From Bacteroidaceae bacterium (GTDB lineage: Bacteria > Bacteroidota > Bacteroidia > Bacteroidales > Bacteroidaceae), in assembly GCA_017633615.1 (NCBI GenBank), contig JAGBPB010000033.1, positions 1-64,000 on the forward strand: a stretch of 64,000 nucleotides of DNA, in the 5' to 3' direction. The translations under genes were made by a program, and so were the position numbers. Shown here piece by piece: positions 19,570 through 28,861 of this stretch (position 1 is the stretch's first letter; every line of letters begins with the position of its first letter). Below the pieces are notes generated by a model that had not been told where the DNA came from, did not search any database, and saw only the letters and a list, made by a program, of their open reading frames with translations.

Positions 19570-21924
19570 TCAGAGTTTCACTGAAACTTTCTTGCCGGTA
19601 TAGCTGACGGTTTTGGGTTCTGATTGTTTGCCGTCCTTTATCAGGATTACGCGGAACTTGCGGTTCTTGATCATTCCGTCATATGAACCTTTACGGGTAC
19701 CTATTGTCAGGCTGCGGCTCTTGTCATTCCAACTGAAATCAATCGTTGAAAAGGCTCCGTTTTCATAATTGTAGTTGTCAAACTCATCCTCGTAGAGGCT
19801 GAATTTACCGTTGGCTCCTGCATAGACACGGATTTCCAGGTCATCCCAAGGCTTCTCGGTTGAGTACTGTACATCAGGGCCGATGGGCAATATGCTGCCG
19901 GCTTTCACGTAAAGCGGAATGCTCTTTATGTTGACAGAGCGCTCAATCTCCATTCCTCCATCAAACTGCTCAAGTGTCTCAAAGTCATACCAGCGGGTTC
20001 CTGCCGGCAGATAGAGTTTGGTGTTCTTGGCTTCCAGGAAATCAACATCACCTATGCCTGCGCGACTCTTGCTCATGGCTCTCTCCGGAGTATATTTTGC
20101 CTCCAGAACCGGGGCGACCAGGAGTGAACGGCCGAACATGAATTCATTACCTATGTTCCACACGTTACGGTCATTCTTGAAATCCATAATGAGGGCACGC
20201 TGGTAGGTACCGTTATTGGCATTTACGTCATGAGCCAAAGAGTAAATGTACGGTAGAAGGCTGTAGCGCATCTTTACTGCACCCAGCAGGGCATCATATA
20301 CGGGTTCACCGGCCTTGCCGTAATAGTAGAGCTCACGCGGAACCTCGGTACCGTGGCTGCGCATCATGGGGCAGAACACGCCATACTGCATCCAGCGCAC
20401 ATAGAGTTCCTGATACAGCGGATTCTGTGTGGCGCTGCCGTCCTGTGAACGCTCGTTGTAGCTGTTGGCAAAGAAACCGCCCAGGTCACTGTTGAAGTTG
20501 GGGTTGCCCGTGAGAGCAAAGTTCAGTCCGGCGGGAACCTGGTTGCGCAGGCTGTTCCAGTTGGACTGCAGGTCACCTGACCAGGTGTTTGAACCATAAC
20601 GCTGCTGGCCTGCAAAAACGGAACGGGTAAGGATAAGGACACGCTTGTCATTGCCGTTCTCCATGGCACGCTGGTTATCATAGACACCGCCCACGGCCAT
20701 AAGCGGGAAAGCGTTGCGTACGTTACGGAATGGTCCCATTGCGGTGGGCTGGTCCAGATCCTCCTCCTTGAAGTCCAGATGATCGGGCTCAGTAGAATCC
20801 ATCCACCATCCGTCAATATCCAGATTGTACAGGCGGGTAAGGTGATTCCAGTAGATGTCACGAGCCTCCTTGCTGTAGGGGTCATACGGGCGTACTCCAG
20901 ATGGATAGTCCATTCTGGGCGGCCAGTCAGACAGACCGCTCTGCGGCCATGTCTGGAAATCAAGCAGCATGCCCTTGGGTTGAAGTTCGCGGTACGGTTT
21001 TGTCATGGGACCGAATGATGACCAGATGGAGATCATCAGTTTTGCATTCTGGTCATGGATATGCTTGATCCAGCGTTCGGGATTGCTGAAGTCGGGGTTG
21101 TTGAACTCCATGGCGTTCCACAGGTAGTTGTCACCCCAGTACTGCCAGTCCTGAATCATGCAGTCAATGGGTACTCCGTCGGCGCGGTAGCGGTCCAGTA
21201 CCTCGGTGAGCTCGCGTGATGACTTGTAGCGCTCGCGGCTCTGCATGAAACCGTAGCTCCACAGCGGCAGCATAGGAACTGTACCCGTAAGCTGGCGTAT
21301 GCCTTCTATCACTCCGTCGGCATCGCCTCCATAGATAAAGTAGTAGTCAATGCCGTCGCCGTTCTCTGATATAAAGCTGAAATTATCCTCATTGGCTATG
21401 AATGTGGTGGGCGAATAGTTGTCCCAGAACAGGCCGTAACCCTTGATGGACTGGATTATGTTGCAGTAGTCATCGGTATTGCCCTGAATCATGCGGCGGT
21501 TGGTTCCGCGCATGTCCATGCGGCCCTCCTGAAGTATGCCCAATCCGTAGATGGGCTCATCCTTGTCAATGTTGAATGACTGACGCAGTTTATCCGATGT
21601 CCGCTCGGCCAACAGGGTATTGCCCTTGTTGTCCCTGAACATTACACCGCCTTCAAAGACGGTCACCGTGAGTTTATCGGTCTTATAAACGTCAATTACC
21701 GTGTTCTGGTCAAGTTTCTCCTGAGAGCGGGAAACCTTGACCTGTTGCGGCTGCATTGTCACGGAGAGGCTCTGCTTGGGACTGAAATTCAGGTCCGGAG
21801 CCTTATAAATACGTACTATAGAGGGGGTGTAGAATGTTACCTCTACTCTGTTATCAACGGTTTGTGCACTGCAAACGGCTAATATACCTGTCAGTGCAAG
21901 GCAAAGGGTCAGTAATCTTTTCAT
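19570..21924 (-). CDS. glycoside hydrolase family 31
   Basis: This is a 784-residue exported GH31 enzyme; the signal peptide covers about residues 1-20 and no lipobox is seen. The nucleophile is D376 in WWMDSTEPD and the acid/base is D451 in TWSGD, both in typical context. GH31 enzymes release alpha-linked glucose or xylose, or act as transglucosylases. The substrate cannot be fixed here, but alpha-glucosidase and alpha-xylosidase are the likely options. Its ATG overlaps the stop of the upstream GH31 gene by four bases, so translation is probably coupled. No SusC/SusD pair is next to it. The terminator at 19534-19564 lies just downstream. Confidence 0.9.
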   Translation of the reverse strand: MKRLLTLCLALTGILAVCSAQTVDNRVEVTFYTPSIVRIYKAPDLNFSPKQSLSVTMQPQQVKVSRSQEKLDQNTVIDVYKTDKLTVTVFEGGVMFRDNKGNTLLAERTSDKLRQSFNIDKDEPIYGLGILQEGRMDMRGTNRRMIQGNTDDYCNIIQSIKGYGLFWDNYSPTTFIANEDNFSFISENGDGIDYYFIYGGDADGVIEGIRQLTGTVPMLPLWSYGFMQSRERYKSSRELTEVLDRYRADGVPIDCMIQDWQYWGDNYLWNAMEFNNPDFSNPERWIKHIHDQNAKLMISIWSSFGPMTKPYRELQPKGMLLDFQTWPQSGLSDWPPRMDYPSGVRPYDPYSKEARDIYWNHLTRLYNLDIDGWWMDSTEPDHLDFKEEDLDQPTAMGPFRNVRNAFPLMAVGGVYDNQRAMENGNDKRVLILTRSVFAGQQRYGSNTWSGDLQSNWNSLRNQVPAGLNFALTGNPNFNSDLGGFFANSYNERSQDGSATQNPLYQELYVRWMQYGVFCPMMRSHGTEVPRELYYYGKAGEPVYDALLGAVKMRYSLLPYIYSLAHDVNANNGTYQRALIMDFKNDRNVWNIGNEFMFGRSLLVAPVLEAKYTPERAMSKSRAGIGDVDFLEAKNTKLYLPAGTRWYDFETLEQFDGGMEIERSVNIKSIPLYVKAGSILPIGPDVQYSTEKPWDDLEIRVYAGANGKFSLYEDEFDNYNYENGAFSTIDFSWNDKSRSLTIGTRKGSYDGMIKNRKFRVILIKDGKQSEPKTVSYTGKKVSVKL

Positions 21925-24266
21925 TGTAGTAATACTCTAATATTGCTGTCCATGTTAATAAATACGGGTATTTCGTCTTTTGTGACGTCAATATCTACAT
22001 ATGTACCTCCGTGGAGAGGGCTGACTCTGAACATTAAGTCGCCCTTGTTTGTAATTAACTTAGAGTCAAATTCAATCCATCCGTGCTCGTTTTTTGGCAG
22101 GTAAATACGCATTTTGGTAATACCCGGCACAGTCACGGGGCATACCAGCAGCGAGGGCCCGAACATGAATTCGGTCTGCTGTTTAAGTGCTTCCTTGTCT
22201 TTGGGGAAGTCAAAGACCAGCGGACGCATCATGGTGTAGTTCTCCTGACTTACTCTGCGGGCACATTCCAGAATGTAGGGCTGGAGTAAGTAGCGCAGTT
22301 CAATCTGCTTGCGGAAGATCTCCTGTGTCTCCTCGGAGTAGTTCCAGGGCTCGGTGCGGCTCATGTAGCCGTGAACGCGCATGAAGGGAAGGAATACCGA
22401 AACCTGTATCCAGCGCAGCATACGCTCCTGATAATCGGGGTCGGTGTATTGGTTGTTGGGACGGAAGAATCCGCCTGCATCATATGTCCACCAGGGCTGG
22501 CCGGTTGCCATCAGGTTCAAACCTCCTGCTATCTGGCGGCGCAGGGTCTCCCAGTCATTGCCTACGTCACCTGACCAGTTGATGGCACCGTAACGTTGTA
22601 TGCCCGTAAATCCGCTGCGGGTCAGGATCATGGGGTCGCGGTCGGGCTGGTCATTTTTCAGACCGTTGTAGACAGTCTCATTTACCTTGTTGGGATAAGC
22701 GTTGCGGTAGAACTCGCCCGGGATCTTGCCGCCTGCCACCATACGTCCCTTAAGGTCGTCGTTCTCGGGCTCGGTAGCATCCTGCCACCATGCGTCGATA
22801 CCTGTGGGCAGCAGTTTGCTGCTGAAGTTCTTCCAATATGCCTTTGATGCGTCGGGATTGAAAAAGTCTATCCAATCGGTTCCGTCTATGTAGTAACCGG
22901 CAGCGTTCATCTCTCGTCCCACCTCACTGTTCTTGTCAATCTTGGACCAGACGGAGAGCATGAGTTTCATATCCATGGAGTGCAGTTCGTCGGTCATGGC
23001 CTTGGGATCGGGGTACTTGTCCTCGTCAAACTGCATGGCGTTCCAGCCGTACTTGCCCCACCACTGCCAGTCCTGGACAATAACGCTGGTGCGGTAATCC
23101 TCATCCTTGAGGCGGTGGGCGTTCTCCAGCAGTTCGGCCTGGCTGTCATAGCGCTCGCGGCAGTGAATGTAGCCGAAAGCCCAGTCGGGCATGGCGGGAA
23201 CCTGGCCGGTAAGGTTGCGGTATGTACCGATTATCTCATCGGCATTACCTGCAAAGACGGTGTAGTCCAGAGCAACGGCAACGGGCGAGCTGAAGGTTGT
23301 GACATCGGTTACCTTGCGTATTCCGATGGTGGGCTTGTCGCCGCGCGAGCCGCTTACAAACAGTTTATGGGAACCCTTTTCCATATGAACGATTACCGAA
23401 GATGTGGGCGGCAGCCAGGTGTTGCTGGCGTTGATCACCGTATCAGAGTCAATCATAAGGAAATGCTTGCGTCCCATCTCCTGACCTACATCAAGAAGTA
23501 TTGAATAGTCGGCGCTCTCCGATATCTGCACCTCTCCGTTGAAGTCATTGAAGAACCTGCGTTCACGGACATTACCCAATGTTCCGGTGGCATTGACCGT
23601 GACCGATGTCCCGTCGCCGCCGCCCTGCTCCAGTGTGATTACGGTTTCGGAGGGATTGTAGTCCGTGAGTCCGTAGTTGTTCCACAGGATTCCGTACCCC
23701 TTGTTGGATATGACCATGGGGATGGATATCTGGGTGTTGACCTGGGTGAGGCGGCGGGTCAGGCCGCGTATGTTCAGATAGCCGTCCTGAAACTGTCCGG
23801 TACCAAACAGGAACTCATCTTTTGGAGTCACAAAAGACTGGCTTACTGCAAGAGATTGCATTCCGCCTGTTTTTCCCACAGTGACAGAGCGTGAACCTGC
23901 AGCCTCTTCAAGCAGGGTATTGCCGTTGGCATCAGTGAATGTAATCTGTCCGGTGCGGATGTTTACAGATACTTTGAGATTGCCATTTTTAGTGATGGCA
24001 TTTACTTTCCTTGGGGTTTGGTTTATTTCTGCAAAACCGGCATCAGAAGGTTCTGTATAAATAAGTTCTTCCAACTGTGGCAAGTCCACACCCTGCGGTA
24101 TGCATTGTACGCGTATGGCGTTATCGGCCAGAGCACGTATGGTCAGTGTTCCCTGAGGAACCTGAAAAGATACGTAGTCACTGCCCGCTTTGACATCGGC
24201 ACCTGAGCATGAAACCAATGTTGCAAGTGTCAGGAAAAAGGACAAAAGAGGAAAGGCTCTTCTCAT
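21921..24266 (-). CDS. glycoside hydrolase family 31 lipoprotein with PA14-like insert
   Basis: This is a 781-residue GH31 protein. The signal peptide ends in a lipobox (LVSC, Cys20), so it should be lipid-anchored, possibly to the outer membrane. The nucleophile is D496 (WWQDATEPE) and the acid/base is D567 (NWSGD). An extra beta-rich domain at about residues 225-335 looks like a PA14 insert. That arrangement is known in alpha-xylosidases of the CjXyl31A type, which act on xyloglucan oligosaccharides. I therefore favour alpha-xylosidase for this one, as inference. It is upstream of and overlaps the second GH31 gene by four bases. Confidence 0.88.
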   Translation of the reverse strand: MRRAFPLLSFFLTLATLVSCSGADVKAGSDYVSFQVPQGTLTIRALADNAIRVQCIPQGVDLPQLEELIYTEPSDAGFAEINQTPRKVNAITKNGNLKVSVNIRTGQITFTDANGNTLLEEAAGSRSVTVGKTGGMQSLAVSQSFVTPKDEFLFGTGQFQDGYLNIRGLTRRLTQVNTQISIPMVISNKGYGILWNNYGLTDYNPSETVITLEQGGGDGTSVTVNATGTLGNVRERRFFNDFNGEVQISESADYSILLDVGQEMGRKHFLMIDSDTVINASNTWLPPTSSVIVHMEKGSHKLFVSGSRGDKPTIGIRKVTDVTTFSSPVAVALDYTVFAGNADEIIGTYRNLTGQVPAMPDWAFGYIHCRERYDSQAELLENAHRLKDEDYRTSVIVQDWQWWGKYGWNAMQFDEDKYPDPKAMTDELHSMDMKLMLSVWSKIDKNSEVGREMNAAGYYIDGTDWIDFFNPDASKAYWKNFSSKLLPTGIDAWWQDATEPENDDLKGRMVAGGKIPGEFYRNAYPNKVNETVYNGLKNDQPDRDPMILTRSGFTGIQRYGAINWSGDVGNDWETLRRQIAGGLNLMATGQPWWTYDAGGFFRPNNQYTDPDYQERMLRWIQVSVFLPFMRVHGYMSRTEPWNYSEETQEIFRKQIELRYLLQPYILECARRVSQENYTMMRPLVFDFPKDKEALKQQTEFMFGPSLLVCPVTVPGITKMRIYLPKNEHGWIEFDSKLITNKGDLMFRVSPLHGGTYVDIDVTKDEIPVFINMDSNIRVLLQ

Positions 24267-24328
24267 AAAATCGATTAGTTTGATAGGATATAACGGTTAT
24301 TTTTGCCGAAGGTAATCAATAAATCGCT

Positions 24329-24358
24329 TTGAACTTACCTTTTTACTGCATAATTTAG
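24329..24358 (+). promoter_or_regulatory. promoter for the lytic transglycosylase gene
   Basis: TTG at 24329-24331, a 19-base spacer and TAATTTAG at 24351-24358 (one mismatch to TAnnTTTG). The start site near 24364 is too late for the first ATG at 24363 and fits the second in-frame ATG at 24396. Confidence 0.55.
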
Positions 24359-24395
24359 CGCTATGAAAACTTATTTGATTAAAAAGAACACTTTT

Positions 24396-25301
24396 ATGAA
24401 GCGTTATTCACTATTGTCATTACTGCTGTTATTCACGTTGATACCACTTACCGCACAAACTGTGCCAGATGTTCCTGAGTATGTTGTTTTTGCGGGTCAA
24501 AAGATAACGTTTGACCGGGCTGACCTCAGGGAGCGCATGGACCGTGAGCTGATAGCTTTCACATATACGCACAGCACCTCAACCCTCATGATAAAGAGGG
24601 CAAACAAGTTCTTTCCGCAGGTGGAGCCAATCCTTAAACGCATGGGTATACCTGATGACCTCAAGTACCTTATGGTGATTGAGAGCAACCTTGATCCGTC
24701 TGCCCAGTCAGCTGCCGGAGCTGCAGGTCTATGGCAGTTTACCCAATCTACCGGGAGAATCTACGGTTTGGAGGTCAATGCCAATATAGATGAGCGTTAC
24801 AATACTGTCAAAGCCACAGAGGCTGCGTGTCGTTTCCTCAAGGAGGCATATGAGAAATATGGTAACTGGATGACAGTAGCAGCCAGCTATAACGGAGGGC
24901 AGCAGGGAATGGACCGTCGCATTGAGGCTCAGCATCAGACTGATGCCCTCAACATGTGGCTGGTCGATGAGACCTCTCGCTATATGTTCCGTCTGTTGGT
25001 TGTAAAGATGATGTTTGAGGACCCATCAAAGTTCGGGTTCAAGTTCAAGCGCGAGGACCTGTATCCCTACATTCCGATTAAGGAACAGGTCAAGATAACC
25101 GATCCCGTTGAAGACCTTGTGGATTTTGCCGAGAAACACGGTGTTTCATATGCAGACCTCAAACGGGCCAACCTCTGGCTGCGTGAGTCTAAGCTCAACA
25201 ACAAGTCACACCGCACTTACTACGTTGACATTCCCGATGTAAAGGCCCAACACTATGATCCTTCCAAAACCAAGGTCCACAGTCCCGTCTGGGTAAAGTA
25301 A
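24396..25301 (+). CDS. membrane-bound lytic transglycosylase (SLT domain)
   Basis: This is a 301-residue exported peptidoglycan lyase of the MltD type. With the ATG at 24396 the protein opens with a clean signal peptide (MKRYSLLSLLLLFTLIPLTAQ region). The upstream ATG at 24363 adds eleven charged residues and lies at the likely transcription start. The SLT domain has the catalytic glutamate E96 in MVIESNLDPSAQS, followed by AAGLWQFTQSTGR and ASYNGG. A short C-terminal region has one LysM-like hint (ITDPVEDLVDFAEKHGVS) but no clear full repeat. It cuts glycan strands to form 1,6-anhydromuramic acid ends. It ends in the shared terminator at 25301-25341. Confidence 0.9.
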   Translation: MKRYSLLSLLLLFTLIPLTAQTVPDVPEYVVFAGQKITFDRADLRERMDRELIAFTYTHSTSTLMIKRANKFFPQVEPILKRMGIPDDLKYLMVIESNLDPSAQSAAGAAGLWQFTQSTGRIYGLEVNANIDERYNTVKATEAACRFLKEAYEKYGNWMTVAASYNGGQQGMDRRIEAQHQTDALNMWLVDETSRYMFRLLVVKMMFEDPSKFGFKFKREDLYPYIPIKEQVKITDPVEDLVDFAEKHGVSYADLKRANLWLRESKLNNKSHRTYYVDIPDVKAQHYDPSKTKVHSPVWVK

Positions 25302-25341
25302 AAAACGTGCAAAAGGGGACAGACCCCAATTGCACGTTTTT
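25301..25341. terminator. bidirectional terminator with nested GGGG-CCCC hairpin
   Basis: Outer arms at 25301-25312 and 25330-25341 are perfect complements (12 bases, A-rich and T-rich ends). Inside them GGGG (25315-25318) and CCCC (25324-25327) form a second hairpin. The element overlaps the last base of the transglycosylase stop and the first base of the metK stop, so it serves both convergent genes. The inner core resembles the palindrome at 1032-1058. Confidence 0.88.
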
Positions 25342-26633
25342 CAAAGATTGAAAGATTCTCTGATTTTGTCTACGTAATCCAGCTTCTCCCAGGTGAAGAG
25401 CTCCACCGTGACGGTCTTGGCCGGCATGTAGTGTGATGTAAAGACCTTGGTCACAGTCTCAGGCTCACGACCCATGTGACCGTATGCTGCCGTTTCGCTG
25501 TAGATGGGGTTGCGCAGTTTGAGGCGATTCTCAATGGCCTTGGGGCGCATGTCGAAAATCTCATTAACCTTTGCGGCAATCTCTGCATCGGTCAGTTTTA
25601 CATGACTGGTACCGTATGTATTTACAAAGATGTTGATGGGCTTGGCCACGCCGATGGCGTATGAAACCTGAACCAGAACCTCATCGGCCACACCTGCTGC
25701 AACCAGGTTCTTGGCAATATGACGTGTTGCGTATGCTGCGCTGCGGTCAACCTTGCTGGGATCCTTGCCGCTGAATGCGCCGCCGCCGTGGGCTCCCTTT
25801 CCACCGTAGGTATCAACAATTATCTTGCGACCGGTAAGTCCGGTATCTCCGTGAGGTCCACCGATGACAAACTTACCTGTTGGGTTCACAAAATACTTGA
25901 TTTCACCGGTGAACAGAGCCTTTACCTTATCAGAGGTGATGGTGCTGATAACACGCGGAATAAGTATGTTCTTTACGTCAGCCTCAATCTGAGCAAGCAT
26001 CTTGCGGTCAGCCTCCAACTGGGCTTCAACGGTGGCGTTCTCAGGGGCGATGAACTCATCGTGCTGAGTTGATACCACTATGGTGTCTATGCGTACGGGT
26101 TTGCCGTTGTCATTATATTCAACTGTTACCTGGCTTTTTGAGTCGGGACGCAGATAGGTCATGACCTTACCTTCGCGGCGAATATCGGCCAAAACACGCA
26201 GTATGCGGTGTGACAGTGCAAGTGAAACGGGCATGTATTCATCGGTCTCGTTTGTGGCATAACCGAACATCATTCCCTGGTCACCGGCACCCTGATTCTC
26301 GGGGTCCTCGCGCTCTACGCCGCGGTTGATATCGGCACTCTGCTCATGAATGGCACTGAATACACCGCATGAGTCGCCGTCAAACTTGTACTCGGAGCGG
26401 GTATAGCCAATACGGTTGATTACTCGGCGGGCTGTCTCCTGAAGGTCTATGTAGGCCTTGGATTTTACCTCACCTGCCAACACCACCTGACCGGTGGTAA
26501 CAAGAGTCTCACATGCTACCTTTGAATCAGGATCAAAGGCTAACAATTCGTCTACGACGGCATCGGAAATCTGATCCGCTACCTTGTCAGGGTGTCCCTC
26601 GGACACCGATTCGGATGTGAATAAATAAGCCAT
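25341..26633 (-). CDS. metK: S-adenosylmethionine synthase
   Basis: MetK makes S-adenosylmethionine from methionine and ATP. The 430-residue protein has the usual motifs: [13 protein letters not shown] near the N-terminus, [12 protein letters not shown], and the glycine-rich [16 protein letters not shown] loop. The start is the ATG at 26633 (MAYLFTSES), the normal MetK N-terminus; an upstream in-frame start at 26669 lies inside the leader hairpin. The gene is preceded by a promoter and a SAM-II-like aptamer, so its product probably represses it. Its message ends in the terminator shared with the lytic transglycosylase gene. Confidence 0.97.
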   Translation of the reverse strand: MAYLFTSESVSEGHPDKVADQISDAVVDELLAFDPDSKVACETLVTTGQVVLAGEVKSKAYIDLQETARRVINRIGYTRSEYKFDGDSCGVFSAIHEQSADINRGVEREDPENQGAGDQGMMFGYATNETDEYMPVSLALSHRILRVLADIRREGKVMTYLRPDSKSQVTVEYNDNGKPVRIDTIVVSTQHDEFIAPENATVEAQLEADRKMLAQIEADVKNILIPRVISTITSDKVKALFTGEIKYFVNPTGKFVIGGPHGDTGLTGRKIIVDTYGGKGAHGGGAFSGKDPSKVDRSAAYATRHIAKNLVAAGVADEVLVQVSYAIGVAKPINIFVNTYGTSHVKLTDAEIAAKVNEIFDMRPKAIENRLKLRNPIYSETAAYGHMGREPETVTKVFTSHYMPAKTVTVELFTWEKLDYVDKIRESFNL

Positions 26634-26637
26634 ATAT

Positions 26638-26677
26638 AAAAAAATCAGTCCTACTGTCTTTTGGGACAATGGGGCTG
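26638..26677 (-). terminator. candidate attenuator hairpin before metK
   Basis: Read on the minus strand, two arms (26677-26665 and 26658-26646) pair over 13 bases with two C-A mismatches. They are followed at once by seven T residues (26644-26638) and the metK ATG. It looks like an intrinsic terminator placed between the aptamer and the gene. It might instead hide the ribosome-binding site. The mismatches make the call uncertain. Confidence 0.45.
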
Positions 26678-26707
26678 CAATCCTATTAAAATATGCTGTC
26701 AGAAAAT

Positions 26708-26783
26708 GTGACTTTTAGCATTTTTTTGTGTGGTTGCAAGCTGTCAGGAATCTTAAGGTCCTCAAATCTTTCCACATTGTCCG
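26708..26783 (-). ncRNA. SAM-II-like riboswitch aptamer upstream of metK
   Basis: On the minus strand the leader has, in order, a P1 5' arm TGTGG (26776-26772), the loop AAAGATTTGA, an about 20-base insert, GCTTGCAA, the P1 3' arm CCACA (26733-26729), an A-rich linker and ATGCTAAAA. This order and these conserved words fit the SAM-II class, an H-type pseudoknot known from Alphaproteobacteria and Bacteroidetes in front of methionine and SAM genes. The transcription start from the promoter at 26819-26787 falls just before the aptamer, as expected. The short P1 and the insert differ from the alphaproteobacterial type. Confidence 0.75.
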
Positions 26784-26786
26784 CTG

Positions 26787-26819
26787 CAAAGGTACGGATT
26801 ATTTGTGACGTTGTAACAA
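26787..26819 (-). promoter_or_regulatory. promoter for the metK leader
   Basis: TACCTTTG (26794-26787, minus strand) is a perfect -7 box. A TTG at 26819-26817 lies 22 bases upstream. Transcription would begin near 26781, directly before the riboswitch. Confidence 0.65.
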
Positions 26820-26852
26820 AAAAAGTGTGCGGATTTTTTCCGCACACTTTTT
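26820..26852 (-). terminator. intrinsic terminator of the long minus-strand array
   Basis: Perfect 13-base arms (26820-26832 and 26840-26852) flank a seven-base loop, with seven T residues on the minus strand. It lies eight bases after the dipeptidyl peptidase stop. It is the only clear terminator for the gene run that begins at 46949. It abuts the metK promoter. Confidence 0.9.
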
Positions 26853-26860
26853 ATACTGAC

Positions 26861-28855
26861 TCAGAGTGCACCGTATTTCTTGCCATAGTCAAGCTGCTGC
26901 TTCAGGTAGTCGTCGTTGTAGATTACCTGGTAGTCGATGATCTTGCCGTCCTTCTCGACGGGAACTATGTCTGGATTGATGAATCCGCCGTAAGGCTTCA
27001 GGTTCAGGGCCTCATAACGCTGCTTGACCTCCTTGTGCAGGGCGGGATCTATGTTGACAGCGTAGGTCTCAATCAGATACTTGCCGGCCTCGTAATCACC
27101 CTCGGACTTGATGCGCTGGATCTCGGCCAGCAACTGGGCAAAGAGGTCACGCAGTTTCTCATAGTCATTGACTACAAAATAGGTCTTGCCGTCGCGTACC
27201 TTCTTCTCAATCACGTTGTCCTTACGTCCCTTCTCATAGCACCATTCGGCAATGAGCTTGCGGTTCTGCATGTGGGCCTCGGTGTTGGGACGTCCCAGTT
27301 CCACGCGGGTGAACTGCACCATCAGACCGTTGCGGATGTAGTTGGCGTACTCGGCCTTGTAGGCATCCTTGTTGGGCATGATACCCAACTCAACCATCTT
27401 GGGATCGGCGGTAAAGTAAAGACCAAAGAGGTCGGCGCGTGCCTCCTCCAGGGCCGATGCATACTCACCCATAGCAGTTGTGGCAACGCCCGGAAGAAGT
27501 TGGCCTGAACCGTGACCCAGGCACTCGTGCAGGTCGGTATGGATCTCATCGGCCCATGAACCCCACTCGCGGTAGAATGCCTTCTCAGCCTCATCCCATG
27601 CAAACTCATCCAGAGTGCTGGTGGGTGATTCCTGAGCAGCGTAGTCATATGCGTGCGTGATGTTGGCTATGGTAACGCTCTTGCTTCCGTACATCTTGCG
27701 GATCCAGTCAGCGTTGGGCAGGTTGATACCGATAGGAGTTGAAGGATATGAGTCACCTGCCAGGCAGACTGCGTTGATGACCTTGGCCGATATGCCCTTG
27801 CACTCCTTCTTCTTGAAGCGGGGATCAACCGGTGAGTGGTCCTCAAACCACTGTGCGTTGGCGCTCAGTATGGTGGAGCGCTCGGATGCCTTGTGATCCT
27901 TGATATTTACGTAGCCTTCCCATGCGCCCTTGCGGCCCAGCGGGTCGTTGTAGTCCTCGATGAATCCGTTGATGAAATCGACAGTTCCGATGGTATCCTT
28001 GACCCACTCGATATTGAACTCATCCCATATCTTGAGGTCACCGGTCTCGTAGTACTTGATGAGCAGACCCAGGGCACGTTTCTGAATATCGTTCTCGGCG
28101 CAGGCGGCTGCCAGTTTGAGTTCCTCGCATATCTTCTTGATGGCAGGTCCGTACATGCCGTCAATCTTCCAGGGAATCTCAACGATATTGCCGTCCTTAT
28201 CCTTGGTAACCTTGGTGTTCAGACCGTAGGCGATGGGAGTCTCATCGGTCTTATCCTCGATGGAAGCGTAGTATTTCTCTACCTCATCGCGGGTAACGCC
28301 CTCGTAGAAGTTTCCGGCAGACAGTACAACTATGTCACCGTCAGTTGAAGTTGAACGGCGCTGCTGCAGGGTGTTGGGGTTATAGATAACATCCAGCAGT
28401 TCGGCGCACTTGCCGCCGTCACCTACAGCCTCCATGAGAGACTGGAAGTATGCCTTTGAGCACTCCGGGAAGAACTTGTCCTCGGCATAGTGGTGATGGA
28501 TGCCGTTTGCAAAGAACAGACGCTTGGCGTATACTGTAAACTGGTCAAACTCTTTTGTGGTGCGGTCACCCTTGTAGTTGTTGAGAATGTTCTCCACCAC
28601 ATGGCGGATGGGGATGTTGTACTTGCAGTTCTGGTCCCAGTGGATGTCGCGGCCCCATTTGGCCGCCTCGGCCAGATGGTATGCATACTCTTTCTGCTGC
28701 AGGCTGAGCTCTTCCCATCCTGGGATGGTGTAGCGCATCACCTTAAGGTCTGCAAACTCATCAAGCAGATACTTGAAATCACTCTTTTTCTGTCCGCATC
28801 CTGCTGTAATGGTCAGCACACCTCCAATCAACATGATTCTTGTCAGTACTTTCAT
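26861..28855 (-). CDS. dipeptidyl peptidase III (M49), predicted lipoprotein
   Basis: This is a 664-residue zinc metallopeptidase of family M49, which removes dipeptides from the N-terminus of short peptides. The zinc motif HECLGH lies at residues 443-448, with the second motif EEARAD some 25-30 residues later. Bacteroidetes enzymes use this shorter HExxGH form. The N-terminus (MKVLTRIMLIGG, then ITAGC) is a lipoprotein signal with a Cys at about residue 20, so the enzyme is probably anchored in the envelope. It is the last gene of the long minus-strand run, six bases after the nitroreductase stop, and is followed by a strong terminator. Confidence 0.92.
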   Translation of the reverse strand: MKVLTRIMLIGGVLTITAGCGQKKSDFKYLLDEFADLKVMRYTIPGWEELSLQQKEYAYHLAEAAKWGRDIHWDQNCKYNIPIRHVVENILNNYKGDRTTKEFDQFTVYAKRLFFANGIHHHYAEDKFFPECSKAYFQSLMEAVGDGGKCAELLDVIYNPNTLQQRRSTSTDGDIVVLSAGNFYEGVTRDEVEKYYASIEDKTDETPIAYGLNTKVTKDKDGNIVEIPWKIDGMYGPAIKKICEELKLAAACAENDIQKRALGLLIKYYETGDLKIWDEFNIEWVKDTIGTVDFINGFIEDYNDPLGRKGAWEGYVNIKDHKASERSTILSANAQWFEDHSPVDPRFKKKECKGISAKVINAVCLAGDSYPSTPIGINLPNADWIRKMYGSKSVTIANITHAYDYAAQESPTSTLDEFAWDEAEKAFYREWGSWADEIHTDLHECLGHGSGQLLPGVATTAMGEYASALEEARADLFGLYFTADPKMVELGIMPNKDAYKAEYANYIRNGLMVQFTRVELGRPNTEAHMQNRKLIAEWCYEKGRKDNVIEKKVRDGKTYFVVNDYEKLRDLFAQLLAEIQRIKSEGDYEAGKYLIETYAVNIDPALHKEVKQRYEALNLKPYGGFINPDIVPVEKDGKIIDYQVIYNDDYLKQQLDYGKKYGAL

Positions 28856-28861
28856 ATTATG

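Noticed and set aside
26693..27508. 271-codon open frame on the plus strand over the metK leader and dipeptidyl peptidase 3' end
   Set aside because: It is antisense to the riboswitch leader, a terminator and the well-supported peptidase gene; its translation is a hydrophobic shadow with no family motif.
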